From Clonostachys chloroleuca (lineage: Eukaryota > Ascomycota > Sordariomycetes > Hypocreales > Bionectriaceae), in contig JBANAY010000003.1 in the NCBI GenBank assembly GCA_037952775.1, positions 17,422,001 to 17,486,000 on the forward strand: DNA of 64,000 bases, written 5' to 3'. Position 1 is the first letter of the stretch. The number at the start of each line of letters is the position of its first letter. Shown piece by piece: positions 58,391 through 64,000 of this stretch. Made by a program: the position numbers and the translations under genes. Below the pieces are notes generated by a model. It was not told the DNA's origin. It worked only from the letters and a program-made list of their open reading frames with translations, and made no database searches.

Positions 58391-59287
58391 GGGTTTGAAT
58401 AGATAAGCGCAGAAGATCAAAAATGATGAGTCTATGGTTAGTTGTCAAGCGACCAAAGAGGCAAATGAAAGAAAAAAAAAATTTAAATTGATATTCGCTC
58501 CATCAATCCCTCATCCATCCTCGTTACCAAACCCCGGGACCGAGCAACACAATCAACCCCTAACGCCGATTTCACATCTCAACAATACAATCTCATCTCA
58601 TCTCATCTCATCCCACATTCTCATCCCACGGTGTAACCGGTGAGGATTGTTTCATTTGGACCTTTGCATGCCGCGTATGTCTTGTAGTACGATTATCCGT
58701 ATGAAGGTTTAAGCGCCGAGCAGGCTCGACACTCTGGGGATAGACCAGGCTTGAGTAAGCACGACAGGCAAGTGGTCAGCGTGGCACACACACCGTCAGG
58801 GGGGAGCCTCATGGGCGATCGTCGGATAGGGCAATGCCAGCAGGGGGCCAATGAACCGGCAGAGGGCAAGCTGACAAGCAGGCGTTGGGACTTTGGTGTT
58901 GGGTGTGGGTGGATAGACAGGCGTGCAAAAAAGTGAGAAAGTACCATTTTCTTCCTTTATTGGTTTTTTATTTTGTTTTATTCTTTTCGAAAAGCGGTAT
59001 ACTGAGCGACCAACAAGCCCCCAAACAAACGGGGATTTTCATGCCGTAAGGGATACGAAAATGAAGAAGTGGTTGTTAGAATTTCTCCCCGCCTGGAGGA
59101 AGGCCGTCTAACGACTAGGTAACGAGTAAAGCTGTGTTTGCTCCGTCTTTGCGTCCTGCGCTGCGCTATATTCTTCGGTTTTCGGTCCTGTCCGGCATTC
59201 CCGAAACGAGTTCATCTCATCCATTGTAAGTGGCCAAAATGGACCTTTGGGGCCGGTGCTCTCAATAGAGGTGCCCCTAAGAGAAAT
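58391..59287. other. Convergent intergenic, ADGF and NmrA-like gene
   Basis: About 0.9 kb with no gene. It includes a CTCAT microsatellite at 58591-58612. Confidence 0.5.
58591..58612 (+). repeat. (CTCAT) pentanucleotide microsatellite
   Basis: Four and a bit perfect units of TCTCA in intergenic DNA. Confidence 0.75.
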
Positions 59288-60368
59288 CTAGATCTTGTCG
59301 AGCCATTGCGCGAAAGTCATGGGGACGAAATCCATCATGTGGTTGTTCTGGAGCGTCTCGTTGAGTGTGGCCTCTTGGAAATCGTATCGCCCGTCTGCCG
59401 TGGCCATGAGCCGTCGATAATAGCCGGCTTTCAGCTCGTCCCGGTTCTGGGAATAATAAGTTAGAAAAAGCTGGGCGCTGGAGTAAACCTGAGCGATGTA
59501 GCTGAATGTCACTGCGGGATAGAAAAACAAGATAAAGAAACTCGTTAGTCTGGCTTCGACCCACCAACTTTGGGCAAGGGGGTGCCAACTTACCGTTGCG
59601 TGCAATGCCGTACGTCTCTACAAGTTCTTGGACGGACAGGCGGTCTCCGCGAAGGGTGAATTCACGTGGCCAGGCGTCCAGCCCCAGCTCGAGCGCCAAA
59701 ACGACAAAGTGGACAAGGTCGTAGACTGACGTTAAACATATACTGCTCGGGGGCTGGCCTTGAGCGTTCTGCCCGGCGTATTCGGCCGTGGCTTCGGGGA
59801 CGTTGAGCAAGTAGCTGCCCGGGTGGGATACGCCGGCGCGGAAGCCAATGTCGAAGCTGCCCAGGCCCAGCGGGTGGAAGATCTCCATGAGCACCCCGCA
59901 GGAGAAGACAGTATACTTCATCAGGTTCCGGTTCTCAAAGGTCTGCAGCAATGCCAAAGCGTGGGCTGATGCGCCGGCCGTCGAGCCGTCCCAGGGCGGT
60001 CGTTGCCACAGCTTGCCTTCGAACTCGGCAGGGACAAAGTGACGGACCGTGCCCTCGCCGGCGGCCAGAATGAGATTGATCTGTTCTCTCCCGGAGACGG
60101 TTGAAATGACCAGGTCAACTCCCCGGAGTGCGTATTGCAAGCTTTCGGGGATGAAATAGTCCACAATCTGGACCTGGATGTCCAGAGACTCGTATATGGG
60201 CTTCGGCTAATGCAATGTTAGTCCTAATACAAATTTGTCTATACATGTTGAGGGAAAATCGGATACAGTTCTGGATAAAACAAGGACGCTGTGGGCGCTC
60301 TTTGCTCGCGATATCTGCGAGGCCAGGAGGCACCCCAGGCCACCTCCACCGGCTACAGCAATCCGCAT
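59288..60368 (-). CDS. NmrA-like / isoflavone reductase-type NAD(P)-binding protein
   Basis: Atypical short-chain dehydrogenase. Exons on the minus strand, 60368-60267, 60206-59594 and 59511-59288, give 312 aa with matching phases. The glycine-rich dinucleotide motif is at the very start (RIAVAGGGGLGCLLA). Seen also: DLVISTVSGREQINLILAAG, VRHFVPAEFEGKLW (typical of the isoflavone reductase/phenylcoumaran reductase branch), FSCGVLMEIFHPLGLGSFDI, and a C-terminal helical region. Such proteins are either NADPH reductases of aromatic compounds or redox sensors like NmrA; I cannot tell which. They are common beside secondary-metabolite genes, but no backbone enzyme is seen here. Confidence 0.85.
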
Positions 60369-62848
60369 AGTGAGCCCTAGTAGTCGACACAGCAGTAGGG
60401 CATAGGTGTGAATGCAATTGAAGAGAGTTCATCCCGCATTAGTCTGCAACAGAGGAACAGTTGGTCGGATTGGTCTGCCTTATAAGAGTTCTCCGGAAGG
60501 GGCCGCTACAGCTTTGTAAGGCATCATATAGCTAGGGCTAGGCAGCTGTCCAGTTAGAACGCCAACAGGCGATGACTGTGCTTGGCAGAGCGGCACGGGT
60601 CGTCGACAGATTCCACTCGATCGGCATTCTTTATTCGCGGTGCGATGGCGCGCATACATTGCATGCTTAGCTTAGGGATACATATGTTGGGGTCCACGGG
60701 AGAGCGCCTGGCTACATAGCAAAAGGGGGGCGATTTCGACGGGATCGGCACTAAGATGCTGATAGGAACAAGCGCCCGTCTTAGGAACTGCCATCCTATT
60801 GATGGTGGCTTATGGGCTGTTGGGCAACAGAGGTGGCTGAGGCCATGCTGATGGACTTTAGATCAACGATGAGCAGTGGCGAGGCAAACTACAACCAGTC
60901 CCGAGGACGAATGCCATTATTTGCTGCCTCTGTCGCAACCGGCTGTCGCAAAGGACCCGGATTTGACTCAAGTCGAAATAGAACCCGGGCGAAGAACAGG
61001 GGCGATTTACTGGTCAATGGCCCAGCCGCATGACTAGCGGACGGGAATTGATGCTCTGAGGCAGTGGACATGTCATCCCGGACGAGTTACGAGATCCAAA
61101 AGGTCCATCTCAGCGTTCTTTCTGCTTCGTCCTCCTCCTTTTGCGTGCTCAGAAGGGCAGATTTGGATCCATCCGCCTAAATTAAGACGCCAACATGACG
61201 GCTAATCAGTGAATAGGGGAGAAAATAGGTGTGGTGACATCCACAGACCCAGCTAACAAACATAAAACACGGCAAATATGCACTCACAAATAAGACCTGC
61301 ATGGAGCCATCAAACCAGCTGCGGTGGGCTGGTAATGGACGCATGGGGCCGCTCCGGGTCGTGGGGGCTCGATAAAGACGGGCATGCCAGCACGCTGCGT
61401 CAGAGTCAGAGTTGGAACGGGAGCTGTTATTGTTAGCGACGGATCTCAACGCTGCTTGGCATGTCTGGTCTCAGATGGCATCGTAGCACTTGACACAGGT
61501 GGCTCAGCACCCGCGTCGGTGCCATATCCTGTGCCCGACTCTCCGGCAGTCATCTGCGTCGATGGGCAGACTTTTGGGTCTTTTTTCTTTGCTCGCGGGA
61601 ACGTGAGTCTCGCCACTGCGGGATAGAACCAACAGGTGGTGTCTGCCTTGCGTGAACATGTCCCTTGCGCCCACATTGCAATCGACAACGCATCCAGCAA
61701 ATGCCGAGTGACTCCCCTGTTTGTCCCTTGGAGCCAACGCACAGTACGGATACCCCAATTGCATTGCATCGCATCGCATCAAATCGCATCACGTCGCTCG
61801 CCTTACCTCAGGTTCAGATATAGACATCAATATGTGCGCGGCTCCTTGGACATGTCTGGGCGGGCCACTATCCGTCGGACCAGGTCCCTCAAATGGGAGC
61901 AGGCCAATACCGATGCCATGGATATACTTAGACACGAGCCCTAGTATGCAGTCAGGTAATAAGAGGATCTACCCAAGTCCTTTTTTATTACCGATTTAGT
62001 GCCAATTCCTCCTACCTGTCCAATACCGGAGGCCTGGCTGAACTGCCAACGTATGTGTTCAGCCACAGTCTGTACAAATCCAGCTGAAGAGTAGTACATA
62101 TGGCTCTTTCACGCTGGATCCGATCCGCGTGCTAATTGCGGTTTCGGTTTCTATTCCCAATCACATGCTTTATTTAGACATCGCTCATCAGCCTCACTCA
62201 CCTCACCCACACCCACAGACCGTCTCGCGCAAAACCTCACGAACACATGTCTCTGCCTCTATCTCTGCCTCTGCCCCAGGCTGTGCGCACGAGCGAGGTA
62301 ATTTTTCCGAGGTCCAAATCAACTCAACCACCACCGGTCTCAATTCCGCACTTACCAAGATTTGAGCCTAGACCAGGGAAGGAAACATTCCGCGGCCCAC
62401 AGCCAACCAAGTCGACCGCCATGGATCTATCTAACCACTCTTGGAACCTGATGGTCGAGAACATGTTCATGTTGGTGATGTTGGCTGCGAATTATGGTCT
62501 TATTACTATATACCATGTATCCATGTAAAAGACTAGACAACGGTCGCCGTCGCAGTCAGTCCCCGCCCCTACCTACGTTCCGCCAACTGCCCCAGGTTTC
62601 CACCATTTGGCGTCCACCTCGTTGGTGTGGCGCGGAACTCTGTCCGTTCCCCTCGTCACCAGATCATAGAAAGCAAGCCAGGAACGGATGGTGTGGATGA
62701 GGGTTCTGGACGAGGGTGCCGTTGAGGAGGGGCCCTGGTTGTGAGCGTATTTTGCAGATAAAACAGACGTCTCTCTGTCGTAGATCAACTCCCCCATATC
62801 CCATCAAATGCCGCTCTGTTGCAGTTGCACGGAGTAGCCTGGAGCAGA
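60369..62848. other. 2.5-kb divergent intergenic region
   Basis: Separates the NmrA-like gene from the acyl-CoA dehydrogenase. Short frames at 61384-61626, 61636-61944 and 62247-62528 are not recognisable. A degenerate GCATC repeat lies at 61761-61790. Confidence 0.5.
61761..61790 (+). repeat. Degenerate GCATC/GCATT repeat
   Basis: Several imperfect pentanucleotide units (TTGCATTGCATCGCATCGCA and on) in intergenic DNA. Confidence 0.6.
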
Positions 62849-64000
62849 ATGGCATCTGGCGCTGATAAGGGTTTCTTCCAGCAGGCCCCTTCCCTGGAAA
62901 ACCATTTTCGCGATGCTACTTATCAACGGTGCTTCAAACGTATGTCTATCCCGTGCTATCCTTGTTGGGCTCACTCCTTCTAGAAGACATCTCGGTAGTT
63001 ACTTACCATTAATACTGGTCGTTAGTTTTCTTGCCAGCACATGTCATCTCTGCAACGCAACACGAAGTAGAATCTCTTGGCGATGAGGTTATCTCTGACC
63101 AGATTTTCCGTTGGATCTCCGATGCCGAGCTAAACCCCCCTTTCTGAGAGGCTCAGGGCGAGATGTCTTCGGCCAATGGACTGGGGAACTAGTGACGGGG
63201 GAAGGGTGGCGTCAGTTACAAGACTTTGGGATAAAGAAAAGGTAAGCCCGCTTATCCTATTTCAACAACTGCAGGCGGTTAGGCACGTGCTGATGTATAA
63301 GTAGATTTGTGGCTACGGGCTACGACGCAGAGTATGGACCTTTCTCGCGACCGCTACAATTCCTACGACTGCTATTGTGGGAGCCCTCTTGTGCCAACGT
63401 TACATGCCCATCAGCTATGCAAGATGGGGCGGCTCGCGTGCTGCAAACACACCTCGCTTCCACGGCGCAACCTAGCATGTCGGACGAACAACGCCTCGTG
63501 TTCCGAGCCGCGCTGCGACGTCTCCTCTCGCGAGACCCAAAGACAGCATGGACGAGTGGGCAGTGGATGACAGAGAGGACCGGTGGGAGCGACGTGTCCC
63601 AGACTGAGACGAGAGCAGAGCATAAGCCAGACGCCTCTGAGACCGTGGTGGGAGGGGAAGAGGCACGACTGGGTCCTTGGAGTATCAATGGTTTCAAGTG
63701 GTTCTCGTCCGCCACGGACTCGCAAATGACGATTCTACTTGCCAAGACTCCGAGGGGTGCGCTATCGGCGTTTTTCGCTCCAATGCGCAAAAGTGTTGGC
63801 GGTTCCGTAGATAATCGAGGGCAGTTGAACGGGGTCCGGATTCAGAGACTGAAAGACAAGGTTGGAACTCGGTCTCTGCCAACTGCCGAGCTTGTGCTAG
63901 AGGACATGCGCGCTTGGATGATTGGCGAGGAAGGCCATGGTGTAAATGAAGTCCGGACTATTCTCGCGATCACGAGAGTTCATTCTGCAGTGGCGGCTGT
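62849..64000 (+). CDS. AidB-like acyl-CoA dehydrogenase, partial and frameshifted
   Basis: Flavoprotein of the acyl-CoA dehydrogenase superfamily, AidB/ACAD11-like branch. The gene runs off the right edge. Exons 62849-62939 (MASGADKGFFQQAPSLENHF), 63026-63241 and 63305 onward are joined by introns of 86 and 63 bp. Seen: FLPAHVISATQHEVESLGDE, LRGSGRDVFGQW, VTGEGWRQLQDFGI, VTCPSAMQDGAARVLQ, WMTERTGGSDVSQTET (flavin/substrate loop typical of AidB), GPWSINGFKWFSSATDSQM, and KVGTRSLPTAELVLEDM. Exon 2 has a frame break at 63135-63143 (C6 T3): DAELNPPF then LRGSGRDV, one base short. With one base added the exon phases agree. The N-terminal adaptive-response domain of bacterial AidB is recognisable only in part. 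DNA repair versus fatty-acid catabolism cannot be decided. Confidence 0.88.
63135..63143 (+). other. Apparent -1 frameshift in AidB-like gene
   Basis: Conserved sequence DAELNPP(F/Y)LRGSGRDVFG is split between two frames at a CCCCCCTTT run. One missing C or T explains it. The open frame alone would stop at the TGA right after. Confidence 0.8.

Overview
The window reads as nuclear DNA of a filamentous ascomycete (Pezizomycotina, probably Sordariomycetes). Almost every gene is broken by short introns of about 50-120 bp, mostly GT...AG with a CTAAC-type branch site close to the acceptor. Genes lie on both strands with no operons. Several families are recognisably fungal: a kinesin-3 of UncA type, CST subunit Ten1, a Cex1/SCYL1-like pseudokinase, Nup85, and an Aco2-type aconitase. 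I see no rRNA, tRNA, CRISPR array, virus or intact transposon.

Layout, left to right: ~2.4 kb without a gene; leukotriene-A4-hydrolase-type aminopeptidase (+); DUF952 protein (-) and Ten1 (+) sharing a 338-bp promoter; kinesin-3 (+); DUF985 cupin (-); Oma1 mitochondrial protease (+); small cytochrome b5 (+); group II PLP decarboxylase (+) facing a UPF0390 protein (-); SCYL1/Cex1 pseudokinase (-); threonine synthase (-); a 3.9-kb gene-free stretch; a large low-complexity protein of unknown function (+); Aco2-type aconitase (-); an AT-rich island; Nup85 (-); glutathione-dependent formaldehyde dehydrogenase (+); Nth1 DNA glycosylase (+); a tiny AN1 zinc-finger protein (-); ~3 kb without a gene; 5-oxoprolinase (+); ADGF-type adenosine deaminase (+); NmrA-like oxidoreductase (-); and an AidB-like acyl-CoA dehydrogenase (+) cut by the right edge.

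The genes are mostly housekeeping and do not form one pathway. Shared themes are mitochondria (Oma1, Aco2, perhaps the aminopeptidase leader), amino-acid metabolism (Thr4, Aco2 in lysine synthesis, the decarboxylase), glutathione metabolism (formaldehyde dehydrogenase, 5-oxoprolinase), telomere and DNA maintenance (Ten1, Nth1), and tRNA/nuclear transport (Cex1-like, Nup85).

Two observations stand out. First, six genes carry nine apparent single-base frameshifts, nearly all in runs of G or C; this points to homopolymer errors in the assembly, so the broken reading frames should not be taken as pseudogenes. Second, the Aco2-type gene can only be read through in frame if two adjacent introns flank a 2-nt exon (GG), with a GC-AG second intron; both introns have good branch sites. 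No clearly new multi-gene system was found. The best candidates for new biology are the 2-nt exon and the unknown low-complexity protein.
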